DNA of 64,000 bases from Paracoccaceae bacterium (GCA_030697175.1 JAUYQR010000011.1:248001-312000); one strand, 5' to 3'; numbered from the stretch's first letter, positions 1 to 7,529 are shown. Program-made: numbers and translations. Notes: generated by a model not told the origin, from the letters alone.

Positions 1-242
1 GTCGGAATGATATAGATAAGCCACAGCAGGCGCTTTTTCAGCCCCTTCTCGTAATGCACCATCCCGTCCTCGATGAACGCGCTTCGCTCCGCTTGCGTTG
101 CATCCTCACGCGCGGGGTCGGTGTCCCATTCCTTTTCCAGCTTTTCCCGCCGGACCGACCGCGAATAGATCGCCGTCAGGAAATAGGCGATGGTCAGCCC
201 GACATACAGGATGAACGCCAGCCGCAGCCATCCAAAAATCAT
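1..242 (-). CDS. Small membrane protein, 3' part outside window
   Basis: The gene starts with ATG at 242 and runs off the left edge of the window; 80 codons are visible. The N-terminus is one hydrophobic segment (about residues 2-24, WLRLAFILYVGLTIAYFLTA), then a charged cytoplasmic-type stretch, and a second hydrophobic segment begins at the edge (LLWLIYII). The start overlaps the stop of the upstream gene as ATGA, so the two are probably translationally coupled. I do not recognise a named family. It is the last visible member of the leftward ATPase operon and presumably anchors something at the inner membrane, which is inference from the segments only. Confidence 0.75.
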   Translation of the reverse strand, partial: MIFGWLRLAFILYVGLTIAYFLTAIYSRSVRREKLEKEWDTDPAREDATQAERSAFIEDGMVHYEKGLKKRLLWLIYIIP

Positions 243-1618
243 CTTCGCCCCCTGTCCCGCAGACTGCGGTCCACCGCGCCCCACGGCCCCACGATATCAC
301 GCGCGGGCTTCGGCCCTTCGGCCATCTGCGGCCGCTGCGCCTCGTCCATCGCAGGCTCGGGGCCAAACAGCGCCGCCCGCGCGCCTTCCCTGTCCACCTG
401 ATACTCCCGCGCAAGGAAATCCGCGACATAAGTCCTCTTCCGCTCGCTCCACTTGGCATAACTCGCGTAAAACAACTCCTTGTGGACGATGTACATCTGC
501 CGCACGTCCATCGGCGCCAGTTCCGCCAGCAGCATGTTCACCAGATCGCGGTCACGCCCCGCCTTGGCCCTGAGCGTGTAGAAATACGCCGGATGCTCCG
601 AGGTGATCTTCGGCCACGGCCCGCCCCCCTCGACCCAGCGCAACAGCGCCGCCAGCCCCAGAAACTCCTCCGGCAGCGACGACCCAAGGCGATAGGCGAT
701 CTTGCGCAACTCCGTCCGCCGCGCGTCGCCGATCTCAAGGCCCAGCGCGTCCGCCGCCTCGACCAGAATGAAATCCATCTTCTGGCGCAACACCGCCGCC
801 GCATCCATGCCCCGCGCCTGCACGATCGGCTCCACCAGATTGTTCCGCTCCAGCCAGTCGGCGATCTGGTTGCGCAGCGTCAGGTCCATCACAGTCGCAA
901 TCGGCACCTCGCCCAGCGATTTCCACGGCAGCGTCGAGATCGCGCCGGGAAACCGCACGTCGCGAAAGATGTAGACCCCGCCGAAATGGCTGGTCCAGAA
1001 GTTCGGCTGCTGGAATGTCATCGCAGGCAGGCTGATCGGCACCCGCGTCACGTCGCCGGTCTTTTTCGCCAACCCGATCATCTCGGCAATCAGCACATCG
1101 TCGCGCCAACCGTCCGGCTCGGCCCGGAACCGGGTGATCAGCGCCGCAAGTTTCCCCGCATCCGCCACATGCCCGCCGATCGTATCCGCCTCCACCGTGA
1201 TCTGCCGGATGTCAAAAAGCTTGCCCGGCGTATCCACCGCATAGACCGAATTCTGCAGCTCCCCACACACCGCATCCCGCGCCGTCAACGCGAACAATTG
1301 CGCCTCGTTGGTCTCGATGAACTGCTGAAGGATCCCGCGCGAGGTGGAGAACTTGATGTTCAGCAAAGGCGCATCCTTCTGCGCCGTCGACAGCAGGATG
1401 AACTGCCGGTTGGCCCCGTTGGGGTTGAGGTAGAGGTGGTCGCCCAGTTCATCCCCGATCTCGGGCGAATAGCCGGAGAGGTCGATGTGGAAATCGGGCA
1501 GGCTGGTGGTCTTGCCGGCCAGATGCTGCAGCGCCCGGTTGTAGCGCTCGATCAGCGCCGGCGAGGAGACCTCGATCAGGTTGCCGAACATCAGGCCGTG
1601 CTGGATGAGGCGTTTCAT
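239..1618 (-). CDS. Uncharacterised conserved protein (DUF6638-like), 459 aa
   Basis: A 459-residue soluble protein beginning MKRLIQHGLMFGNLIEVSSP, with no signal peptide or membrane segment. The C-terminal 60 residues are charged and probably disordered. I associate it from memory with DUF6638, a domain of unknown function in Rhodobacterales; this is unverified. The start at 1618 is chosen because it overlaps the stop of the DUF559 gene (ATGA) and because the same first 20 codons recur at 2492. It lies in one operon with an AAA+ ATPase and a coiled-coil protein, suggesting a shared complex. An inserted DUF559 cassette sits directly before its start, yet the frame itself is intact. Confidence 0.85.
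   Translation of the reverse strand: MKRLIQHGLMFGNLIEVSSPALIERYNRALQHLAGKTTSLPDFHIDLSGYSPEIGDELGDHLYLNPNGANRQFILLSTAQKDAPLLNIKFSTSRGILQQFIETNEAQLFALTARDAVCGELQNSVYAVDTPGKLFDIRQITVEADTIGGHVADAGKLAALITRFRAEPDGWRDDVLIAEMIGLAKKTGDVTRVPISLPAMTFQQPNFWTSHFGGVYIFRDVRFPGAISTLPWKSLGEVPIATVMDLTLRNQIADWLERNNLVEPIVQARGMDAAAVLRQKMDFILVEAADALGLEIGDARRTELRKIAYRLGSSLPEEFLGLAALLRWVEGGGPWPKITSEHPAYFYTLRAKAGRDRDLVNMLLAELAPMDVRQMYIVHKELFYASYAKWSERKRTYVADFLAREYQVDREGARAALFGPEPAMDEAQRPQMAEGPKPARDIVGPWGAVDRSLRDRGRR
1560..1618 (-). repeat. 59-bp direct repeat, copy A (gene start of the 459-aa protein)
   Basis: This segment carries the first 20 codons of the 459-aa gene. It matches 2434-2492 with 6 mismatches in 59 bp by direct comparison, at a constant offset of 874 bp. 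Homology begins at the ATG and ends at about codon 20. Two of the differences change residues (H7/R7 and G12/R12). Confidence 0.9.
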
Positions 1619-2205
1619 TGCGTGCGTCCTTCCGGCCCTGGTGCCTTGCCTGAAGCCCCCCCACCCCATCCCTCCCCCACGCGGGGGGAGGGAGGCGCGG
1701 AACGGTCAAGGTTGCGCGGGGCGGTCGGGCCGGGAACCTCCCCTCCCCCCTGTGGGGAGGGGATGGGGGTGGGGGGCTGCGGCAAGTGGTCTGCTCGCAA
1801 CGCCTTCCGTGAGACACCTCCCTCCCCCCGCGTGGGGGAGGGTCGGGGTGGGGCGTCGTCCAAAGGTCCAACCGCATCCAGCACCAGTTGCATCACGCCC
1901 TCGATATTCCCCGAAACCTCCGGATTCCAGAACCGCAGCACCCGAAACCCCTGTGAGGCCAACCACGCGTCCCGCTGCTGATCCCGCTCGCCACCATGCC
2001 CGCCGCCATCAATCTCGATCACCACCCGCCGCCCCAGATCGGCGAAATCCGCGATGAACGGCCCGATCGGCGCCTGCCGCCGGAAATGCAGCCCCAGCAT
2101 CCGGTTCAACTCCCGCAAGCCTGCCCAGACGCGCCGCTCCTGCGGCGTCATCTCCGCCCGCAGCTTCCGGGCATTGGCGCGGGTGATGGGGTGGATGCCA
2201 GTCAT
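1615..2205 (-). CDS. DUF559 (Vsr-like) endonuclease-family protein with repeat-encoded tail
   Basis: The first 115 residues form a DUF559 domain, a PD-(D/E)XK-type fold related to very-short-patch repair nucleases. Visible motifs are TPQERRVWAGLR (residues 20-31), APIGPFIADFA (45-55), the acidic core VVIEIDGGGH (61-70), and QQRDAWLASQGFRVLRFWN (76-94). Residues from about 119 to 196 translate three copies of the GC-rich palindromic repeat (PPRPSPTRGEGG, PPTPIPSPQGGGE) and are unlikely to be a folded domain. The ATG at 2205 overlaps the upstream frame (ATGA), and the TGA overlaps the next ATG at 1618 (ATGA). DNA cleavage is inferred from the fold only; the biological role of DUF559 proteins is not established. 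Confidence 0.85.
   Translation of the reverse strand: MTGIHPITRANARKLRAEMTPQERRVWAGLRELNRMLGLHFRRQAPIGPFIADFADLGRRVVIEIDGGGHGGERDQQRDAWLASQGFRVLRFWNPEVSGNIEGVMQLVLDAVGPLDDAPPRPSPTRGEGGVSRKALRADHLPQPPTPIPSPQGGGEVPGPTAPRNLDRSAPPSPRVGEGWGGGASGKAPGPEGRTQ
1655..1860. repeat. Three GC-rich palindromic repeats inside the DUF559 3' end
   Basis: Three copies of a CCCACCCC / CCCTCCCC...GGGGAGGG element lie here. Cores are at 1670-1692 (arms CCCTCCCCC and GGGGGAGGG around a short spacer), about 1739-1775, and 1820-1842. Each is an inverted repeat able to form a hairpin. Two further copies lie at 2225-2262 and 2393-2432 and one at 14987-15009. They are read through in frame by the DUF559 gene. Confidence 0.9.
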
Positions 2206-2224
2206 CCGTCCCGCCCCATGCCCA

Positions 2225-2262
2225 AGGCCCCCCACCCCACCCCTCCCCACAAGGGGGAGGGA
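2225..2262. repeat. GC-rich palindromic repeat, cassette copy
   Basis: CCCCACCCC followed by CCCTCCCC, a short AAG spacer and GGGGGAGGG; same family as the copies at 1655-1860 and 2393-2432. It lies just upstream of the DUF559 start codon on the leftward strand. Confidence 0.85.
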
Positions 2263-2306
2263 GCGCCCAACCGCCCGCCACCAGCGCCCACCCCAACCGA
2301 AGAAGC

Positions 2307-2390
2307 GCCTCCCTCACCAGCACAATCGTCTCCCCTGCCAGCACAATCCCCTCCCTCACCGGCACAATCGCCTCCCCTGCCAGTGCAAGC
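2307..2390. repeat. Four tandem 21-bp units
   Basis: Units at 2307-2327, 2328-2348, 2349-2369 and 2370-2390 share the pattern CCTCCCT/CNNCC(A/G)GCACAATC. The 21-bp period keeps the leftward frame open and gives a repeating seven-residue peptide. A fifth partial unit runs into the palindromic repeat at 2393. Confidence 0.9.
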
Positions 2391-2392
2391 GC

Positions 2393-2432
2393 CTCCCCTC
2401 CCCCTCGTGGGGAGGGGCTGGGGGTGGGGGGC
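2393..2432. repeat. GC-rich palindromic repeat abutting the duplicated gene start
   Basis: CCCCTCCCC, a short CTCGT-type spacer, then GGGGAGGGG and GGGGGTGGGGGG. It begins within a few bases of where homology to the 459-aa gene ends (2434), so the repeat marks the junction of the rearrangement. Confidence 0.85.
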
Positions 2433-2433
2433 A

Positions 2434-2492
2434 GGGGAGGAGACCTCGATCAGGTTCCGGAACATCAGGCCACGTTGGATGAGGCGTTTCAT
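2434..2492 (-). repeat. 59-bp direct repeat, copy B
   Basis: This is the partner of 1560-1618, 53 of 59 bases identical by direct comparison. It carries an ATG and 20 codons of the 459-aa gene with H7 and G12 replaced by R. Confidence 0.9.
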
Positions 2493-3256
2493 TTTTCCAC
2501 CCTTATGAAGATAGGCAGTCGAAACCCTGGATGCTTTGCAACTAGGTCCTCTGGAAGCCAAACAGGCCGATGATGTGCCATTCTGTCCGGCACAAGAGGC
2601 AGAACAAGCTCCTCAAAAATGGCAACATGAATGCTATCGGCGAGATTGGAGAGCCGCAATGTCCAATCGATCCACTCATCAAGTGCGTCTTGAAAGGATA
2701 TCGCCAAACCGCTGTCTTTAATCGCCTTCAGAATTCCCGAAGCGAAAATGACTTCGTCGCCCATCGGATAGTAGCTGTTCCCATTGGCCTCAGTTAGGTA
2801 GAAGCTACACTCAACTGTTTCCGGGCACTGCGCGACAATCTTCTCGGCCTCTTCGAAGTCGAAATGGTTCGCCATCTTGTTTCGGATCTTCTTGGCGATT
2901 GTGAATCCTATTCCCGTCCGCGCCTCGTCTAACTCTCTTGAAAACCTTTGAAAGACCTTCTTCACGCGGTCATCGACCGCAGCAGGGTCAACCTTCTTCT
3001 CAACCAACCTCAGAAACTCGAAAAGCTTCGCCGTGATGGTTCGAAGTATTAGATTTCTTTGCACCGCCACCGAAGGGATTGCATCGTCGGGCAACTGCTC
3101 CGTGTGCATCGCAAAGAGCGAAAGCCGCTTCAAAGAATTCAATTCGCTGACTACGAAACAGAGGATCGTAAGCGCTGCCTTCTCAGAGGGCGAAAGCGCT
3201 GAGAGATCAGACAGCTTGAGTCTAAACTTGTACACGAGTTCGATGGGGGTTCCCAT
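2489..3256 (-). CDS. Low-GC protein with HEPN-like Rx5H motif, 255 aa
   Basis: This is an all-helical-looking soluble protein without signal peptide or recognisable named family. Around residues 120-135 it has IAKKIRNKMANHFDF, which fits the R-x4-6-H signature of HEPN domains, found in many toxin and phage-defence RNases. That is a motif match only. Base composition differs from all neighbours: 2581-2640 is about 48% GC, and codons such as AAA, TTT and CAA are frequent, indicating horizontal acquisition. ATG at 3256 overlaps the ATPase stop (TGATG); a GTG at 3259 is an alternative start. Its stop overlaps the ATG at 2492. It is inserted in the host operon between the ATPase and the 459-aa gene. 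Confidence 0.75.
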   Translation of the reverse strand: MGTPIELVYKFRLKLSDLSALSPSEKAALTILCFVVSELNSLKRLSLFAMHTEQLPDDAIPSVAVQRNLILRTITAKLFEFLRLVEKKVDPAAVDDRVKKVFQRFSRELDEARTGIGFTIAKKIRNKMANHFDFEEAEKIVAQCPETVECSFYLTEANGNSYYPMGDEVIFASGILKAIKDSGLAISFQDALDEWIDWTLRLSNLADSIHVAIFEELVLPLVPDRMAHHRPVWLPEDLVAKHPGFRLPIFIRVEK

Positions 3257-5196
3257 CACCCCTTCCCCTCCAGATACCGCCGCTTCGCCTCTTCCGTCCG
3301 GCCAAAGTCGCGCACCATGGCCTCGATGGCCACCTCGTCCGACTTGTCGGCATAGCGGAACTCCGAATCCGCATAGCGGTTGATCTCCTGGATCACCATC
3401 TCCACCGAGATCGGCGTCATCAGCCCGCGGATCATCGCCAGCTTCTCGTCATAGGGCTTGAACAGGAACAGGTCCGGCTCCGCCATCCACTCATCCGGCA
3501 GTTCAAAATCCATCGCCCGCACCTTCACCGCGTCGGTGATGTTCTTGACCGCCCGCCCGGTGAACCGCTCGTCCGCAGCCTGGATCGCCTTGAGGTAAGC
3601 CCCCAGCTTGGCAAGCGTATCCAGCTTGCCGATCTCCCCCGACACCCGGTCCCAGACCGCCAGCAACCCCGCCTCATGCGGCTGCGCATGGCCCGCGTAG
3701 CTGGCCGCCACCGCCTTGCGGATCTCCTGCGCGGCGAAAAGCTGATGCTCGCCCACCGGGATCGCATGGTTCTTGCCCAGAAGCAGCGCCAGGATGTCGA
3801 TGTAATCCTCGCGGCTTTGCGGCCCGTCGACCAGGAACCGCGCCCCGGCCCGCTGGCGCAGCGCGTCGTCCACGTTCTCGGGGAAATTGCTGAACATCCC
3901 GAAGGTGCAGTTCCCCCGCACCACCGTCCCCGCCCCCGCGAAGGCCTGCATGAAGACCGCCGTCACCTCCTGCTGGCCCGCGGAGGACTGCCGGTCCCCC
4001 CGCTTGCCCGCCACCTGGTCGATGTCGTCGATGGTGCCAAAGGCGATCACACCCGGGTCCAGCACCGCGTCGATGAAGGCCTTGGCGTTCTGCCCCGACT
4101 TGCCCTGATAGCTGTCGATCTGGTCGATCGAAAAGTTCTGATAGCGGAACGGATAGCCCGCCACCTTGCAGTAATCGTTCAGAAGCCCCGCCATCATCTG
4201 GATCAGCGTGGTCTTGCCCGTGCCCGGCTTGCCATCCCCCATGAAGGTGAAGATGAACCCGCCCAGTTCCGCGAACGGATTGAGCCGCCGCTCGAAATCA
4301 TAGGCCATCAGCATCTTGGCCAGCCGCAGCGACTGATACTTGGCGATGTGGTTGCCCACCACCTCATGCGGCTGCTTGAAGGCCATGGCGATCATGCCGC
4401 CCTTCGCCGCCCGGGCCGGCTTGAACCCCGCGATGGTCAGCCCGTCCGCCTCGACCTTCCACGACGCCCCCGTGAAGACGGAGACCCGCGCCCCCCCGGA
4501 ACTGCTGGCTTCGGCCCGGATCTGCACCTTCTTCATCAAGGCCTCGGCAAAGGCCGAGACCACCGCCACCAGCCGCGCATCATCGCTCGCCAGCGCGCCG
4601 ATATCCTGATCCAGCTCCCACAAGACGCCCTGCAACGCCAGGGGAGCATTGTCGGTCAGCACCTCCTCCACCTCGCCGATTTCCACGGTCGAAGTCCCCA
4701 CATGCGGCGCGATCAGATAGGCCAGCGCATTGCCGAAGGTGAACAGCACCACCAGCGCCTCACCCGCCAGCAATTCGCCGAACTCTCCGCGCCGAGGCTC
4801 CGGCACCCGTCCCTCCAGGTTCGCCTTCTTCAGTTCCGCCAGCCCCGACTGCGCCGAAAACGTCGCGCCCATCGCCAGCGCAATCGCCAGCGCCCGCCGC
4901 ACCGCGTTCAGACAGGCCGCCTGCACCGGCGAGACCAACCCATCGCCCAACCCCTCTACCCGCTCGGCCAGCCGCACCCCACCCGGCCGCGCCGTCGTCC
5001 GCGTCGCCATCCCCGGCACGGTGGACCGGAACGTGGGCCGCGTCCCGATGCCGGGGGACCGCTCCGCCACCGCCGCCGCGACCAAGGGCTTCGCCAACCG
5101 CGGCGCATGATCGAACCCGAGGACCATCCCCAGCGCCGCCTCATACTGCGCCCGGATCACCTCTTCCTTCAGCTCCATCGTGTCGCGCGTGCTCAT
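3256..5196 (-). CDS. AAA+ ATPase, 646 aa
   Basis: The N-terminal 300 residues are an uncharacterised helical region. The ATPase core follows, with Walker A GDGKPGTGKTT (320-330), Walker B VIAFGTIDDID (383-393), a sensor-1-like segment TFGMFSNFPE (431-440), and candidate arginine fingers at R447/R449. It is expected to remodel or move a protein or nucleic-acid partner using ATP; the partner is unknown. The ATG at 5196 is preceded by GGAGG at good spacing. It belongs to the leftward operon with the coiled-coil protein and the 374-aa protein upstream, and originally probably abutted the 459-aa gene before the insertion at 1.6-3.3 kb. Confidence 0.9.
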   Translation of the reverse strand: MSTRDTMELKEEVIRAQYEAALGMVLGFDHAPRLAKPLVAAAVAERSPGIGTRPTFRSTVPGMATRTTARPGGVRLAERVEGLGDGLVSPVQAACLNAVRRALAIALAMGATFSAQSGLAELKKANLEGRVPEPRRGEFGELLAGEALVVLFTFGNALAYLIAPHVGTSTVEIGEVEEVLTDNAPLALQGVLWELDQDIGALASDDARLVAVVSAFAEALMKKVQIRAEASSSGGARVSVFTGASWKVEADGLTIAGFKPARAAKGGMIAMAFKQPHEVVGNHIAKYQSLRLAKMLMAYDFERRLNPFAELGGFIFTFMGDGKPGTGKTTLIQMMAGLLNDYCKVAGYPFRYQNFSIDQIDSYQGKSGQNAKAFIDAVLDPGVIAFGTIDDIDQVAGKRGDRQSSAGQQEVTAVFMQAFAGAGTVVRGNCTFGMFSNFPENVDDALRQRAGARFLVDGPQSREDYIDILALLLGKNHAIPVGEHQLFAAQEIRKAVAASYAGHAQPHEAGLLAVWDRVSGEIGKLDTLAKLGAYLKAIQAADERFTGRAVKNITDAVKVRAMDFELPDEWMAEPDLFLFKPYDEKLAMIRGLMTPISVEMVIQEINRYADSEFRYADKSDEVAIEAMVRDFGRTEEAKRRYLEGKG

Positions 5197-5242
5197 TCAA
5201 ACCTCCAGGCCGCTGTCCAGACCCCGCCGTTCGCCTCCGGCG

Positions 5243-5321
5243 GGAGTATTTGGAAAAAGAGCAAATCCCGAAGCAGCTTGCTCTTTTCAGAAATACTCCG
5301 GGGTCCGGGGCAGCGCCCCGG
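5243..5321. repeat. Imperfect 22-bp inverted repeat plus GC-rich hairpin
   Basis: GGAGTATTTGGAAAAAGAG at 5243 pairs with the reverse complement ending AAATACTCC at 5299 (22-bp arms 5243-5264 and 5278-5299, few mismatches). A second perfect stem CCGGGGC/GCCCCGG lies at 5305-5321. The element sits between the 374-aa gene and the ATPase gene. It may attenuate or process the operon transcript; sequences of this type are common in Rhodobacterales intergenic DNA (from memory). Confidence 0.75.
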
Positions 5322-5333
5322 GGTGCCCACATC

Positions 5334-6458
5334 TCACAACGTCGGGATCAACCGCCCCCCGGCCCCCACGACGAACTTCCGCAACCCCCGCAACCCCTTC
5401 GGGTCCTGCTCCACCAGCACCTGATAGGGCCGCTCGGGCAGGATGATCATCCGGTCCTGCCGCGTGGCCCCAAGCTCGGCCCCGGCCACCGGGTCCAGCT
5501 TGTAGACCTGCCGCAACCAGGTCGAGAACCAGCCGTCCTTCACCTCTTCCTCGCGGTCGGACACCAGCTCCTCCAGCGTCCAGACCAGTGCCCAGTCCTG
5601 CCCTTCGGGCGCCTTCGCATTCTCGAGGACTGCGGCGATCGGGCCGGATTGCAGGGTGAAACTGGCCGAATACATCGGCCCCAGGATCACCCGGCGCAAC
5701 CGCCTGGGGTGCAGGTCGGGGAAGTCCTTGTCGAAGCCGGTCGCGATCGTCAGCAGCTTCAGCCCGCCCACCGACTGCGCCATCAGCGCCTGCTGCACCT
5801 GCGGCCAGCGATACTCGTCGGTCGGCAGGGGCTTCTTGCCGCTGTCCTCGAGGTCCATCAGATAGACCACGGGCAGGTTCACCTGGCTGTCCCAGACCGC
5901 CCAATGCACCAGATAGTGCCGCCGCTCGCCGACATTGCCGATCCACTGCGCGTCCGGGTCGTTGCGGGCCCAGAACATGCCCCCCGCCGCCAGCGCCTCG
6001 TAGTAATAGCGCTGCGACAGCGCGAATTGCAGCGCCGTGGGGATCGTGAGGTCCCCCACGATCTGGCGCACCATCCGGTCTTTCAGCTCGGTCTCGGACG
6101 GCATTCCCGCCAGATGCCGCGCCGCCTGCTGGGCATCGACCGCCATGGTCATCAGCTCTTGCGCGACCGGAAAGCCGCTTTCATGCCGGTCGATGGTCAG
6201 CCGCGGCGCCGTCTCGCCGCGCCCGGTCATCAGATACTTGTTCGACAGCGCCCGGAATGTCGCCGCCACCGCCCTGAGATGGTTCCCCAGCACCCGCGCC
6301 TCGGTCCGCGACAGCCGCCCCTCGGTCTCCAGCTCTGCCGCCACCCGGCCCATATGCCCGGTGATCCGGTCGAACTTGGCAAAGTAGCGCCGCGCGACGA
6401 GCGTGTCGTACAGCTCGGCATGGTCCTGGACGAGCTGGTCCTTGACCTCGTTCGTCAC
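5334..6458 (-). CDS. Uncharacterised protein, 374 aa
   Basis: A soluble protein with no signal peptide or membrane helix and no motif I can name. The start is a GTG at 6458 immediately after the TAG of the coiled-coil gene (zero spacing), which argues for translational coupling. The C-terminal half has a mixed alpha/beta look with repeated hydrophobic strands (VYLMDLED, KLLTIATG, RMIILP). Its constant position between the coiled-coil and ATPase genes suggests it acts with them. The start is uncertain because no independent ribosome-binding site is visible. Confidence 0.8.
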   Translation of the reverse strand: MTNEVKDQLVQDHAELYDTLVARRYFAKFDRITGHMGRVAAELETEGRLSRTEARVLGNHLRAVAATFRALSNKYLMTGRGETAPRLTIDRHESGFPVAQELMTMAVDAQQAARHLAGMPSETELKDRMVRQIVGDLTIPTALQFALSQRYYYEALAAGGMFWARNDPDAQWIGNVGERRHYLVHWAVWDSQVNLPVVYLMDLEDSGKKPLPTDEYRWPQVQQALMAQSVGGLKLLTIATGFDKDFPDLHPRRLRRVILGPMYSASFTLQSGPIAAVLENAKAPEGQDWALVWTLEELVSDREEEVKDGWFSTWLRQVYKLDPVAGAELGATRQDRMIILPERPYQVLVEQDPKGLRGLRKFVVGAGGRLIPTL

Positions 6459-7529
6459 CTAGCCACCGTAGGCGTTCTTGTCGTGCTTCTCGACAATCGC
6501 GGCAAAGCGGCGGGCAAAGCGTTCGTCCGCTCTCGCCTTCTGCTCCAGGATCTCGCGGGCAAAGACCATGTGCCCCTCATGCGCCTCCAGCATGCCGGCC
6601 ATCCGGTCGTTGGTCGCAGCGCCAATCGCCGCCATCGCGGTCTGGGCCTCCTGGTCGGTCTTCACCCCGATCTCGTTGATCCGGTGCGCCACTTCCTGCT
6701 GCTGGGCGGTCTTGAGGCTGGAGGTCAGCGCGTCATACAGCACCACCCGCTGCCTGGTGTCGGTCTGCAGCTTGTTGATCAGCACCAGCTGCGTCGCCGC
6801 CTGGTTCTGCAGGCTGTCCACCCAGGTCTTGCCCTTCTCGATATAGCGCTCCAGCGTCTGCGACTTGGCCAGCTTGACCTGCTGGTCCTGCACCAGCGCG
6901 TTGTGCCTGGCGTTCAGCGTCGCCAGCTCCGTCTCCAGCCTGGTCCGCGCCCCCGCGTCCTGCTCGACCGCGATCCGGTTTTCCAGTTCGATCAGCCGGG
7001 GATCAAGCCCTGCCACCTCGGCCCGCACCGCTTCCAGCGCGAAAACCGTGTCCTCGCGCTCGGTCAACGTCGAGGCAAGGTTCCCCTCCACCCGCGTCTT
7101 TTGCACGTTCAGCAGGTCAAGCTGCCCCTGCAAAAGCTTCACGATCACGTCGGATTTCGCGATCAGGTCCTGCAGCTTGTCATCGACCGAGGCCGCCCGC
7201 ATCCGTTCCTGCCGCATCGATTCGGCCTTGGCGGGCGAAAAGATGCCGATGAAGCTTTCCATCGCGGTCTTCGACCGCATCTCGGCGAACTCGGCCGAAA
7301 AGCCCGCCGTCACATCATCGAGGCCCATGATGAGTTCCGCGATATTCGCGTTCATCAGGTCGGTGTGCTTGTTCACATCCTCCAGCGTGGCGTTTTCCAC
7401 ATCCAGCACGACGCCCTGATCCAGCTTGGTCCGCGCTGCCTCGATCCGGCTGGTGATCGCGGAAATCTTCGCCTGCGCCTCGGCCACCTGAGCCTGGCTT
7501 TCCTTGATCTGCGTCTCGAAATCGGCCAT
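6459..7529 (-). CDS. Coiled-coil protein, 356 aa
   Basis: Almost the whole protein is predicted-looking coiled coil: heptad-like stretches from residue 5 to about 40 (KESQAQVAEAQAKISAITS) and from about 110 to 330, rich in Glu, Gln, Ala and Leu, with no Cys and no signal peptide. It resembles TelA-like or scaffold proteins only in general character. The ATG at 7529 is chosen because GGAGGG lies about 5 bases upstream, while the longer frame has no such site. It is the first gene of the leftward operon leading to the AAA+ ATPase, and is a plausible scaffold or ring partner for it (inference). Confidence 0.85.
   Translation of the reverse strand: MADFETQIKESQAQVAEAQAKISAITSRIEAARTKLDQGVVLDVENATLEDVNKHTDLMNANIAELIMGLDDVTAGFSAEFAEMRSKTAMESFIGIFSPAKAESMRQERMRAASVDDKLQDLIAKSDVIVKLLQGQLDLLNVQKTRVEGNLASTLTEREDTVFALEAVRAEVAGLDPRLIELENRIAVEQDAGARTRLETELATLNARHNALVQDQQVKLAKSQTLERYIEKGKTWVDSLQNQAATQLVLINKLQTDTRQRVVLYDALTSSLKTAQQQEVAHRINEIGVKTDQEAQTAMAAIGAATNDRMAGMLEAHEGHMVFAREILEQKARADERFARRFAAIVEKHDKNAYGG

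Larger units (their letters stand above)
2202..2492 (-). pseudogene. Duplicated 5' fragment of the 459-aa gene fused to repeat DNA (96 codons)
   Basis: The frame opens MKRLIQRGLMFRNLIEVSSP, a second copy of the start of the 459-aa gene, then changes at codon 21 into translated repeat sequence (PHPQPLPTRGRGG and a seven-residue GGDCAGE-type repeat). It ends with a TGA that overlaps the DUF559 ATG at 2205 (ATGA). Its ATG at 2492 overlaps the stop of the preceding gene (ATGA). It probably has no protein function, but it keeps ribosome coupling unbroken between the flanking genes. I call it a gene remnant. Confidence 0.7.

Noticed and set aside
482-1981. 499-codon rightward frame opposite the 459-aa gene
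   Set aside because: His/Arg/Gln-rich antisense shadow. The leftward gene has an ATGA-coupled start and a duplicated N-terminus.
2307-2390. Possible CRISPR array
   Set aside because: Units are adjacent 21-bp tandem repeats with no spacers and no cas genes.
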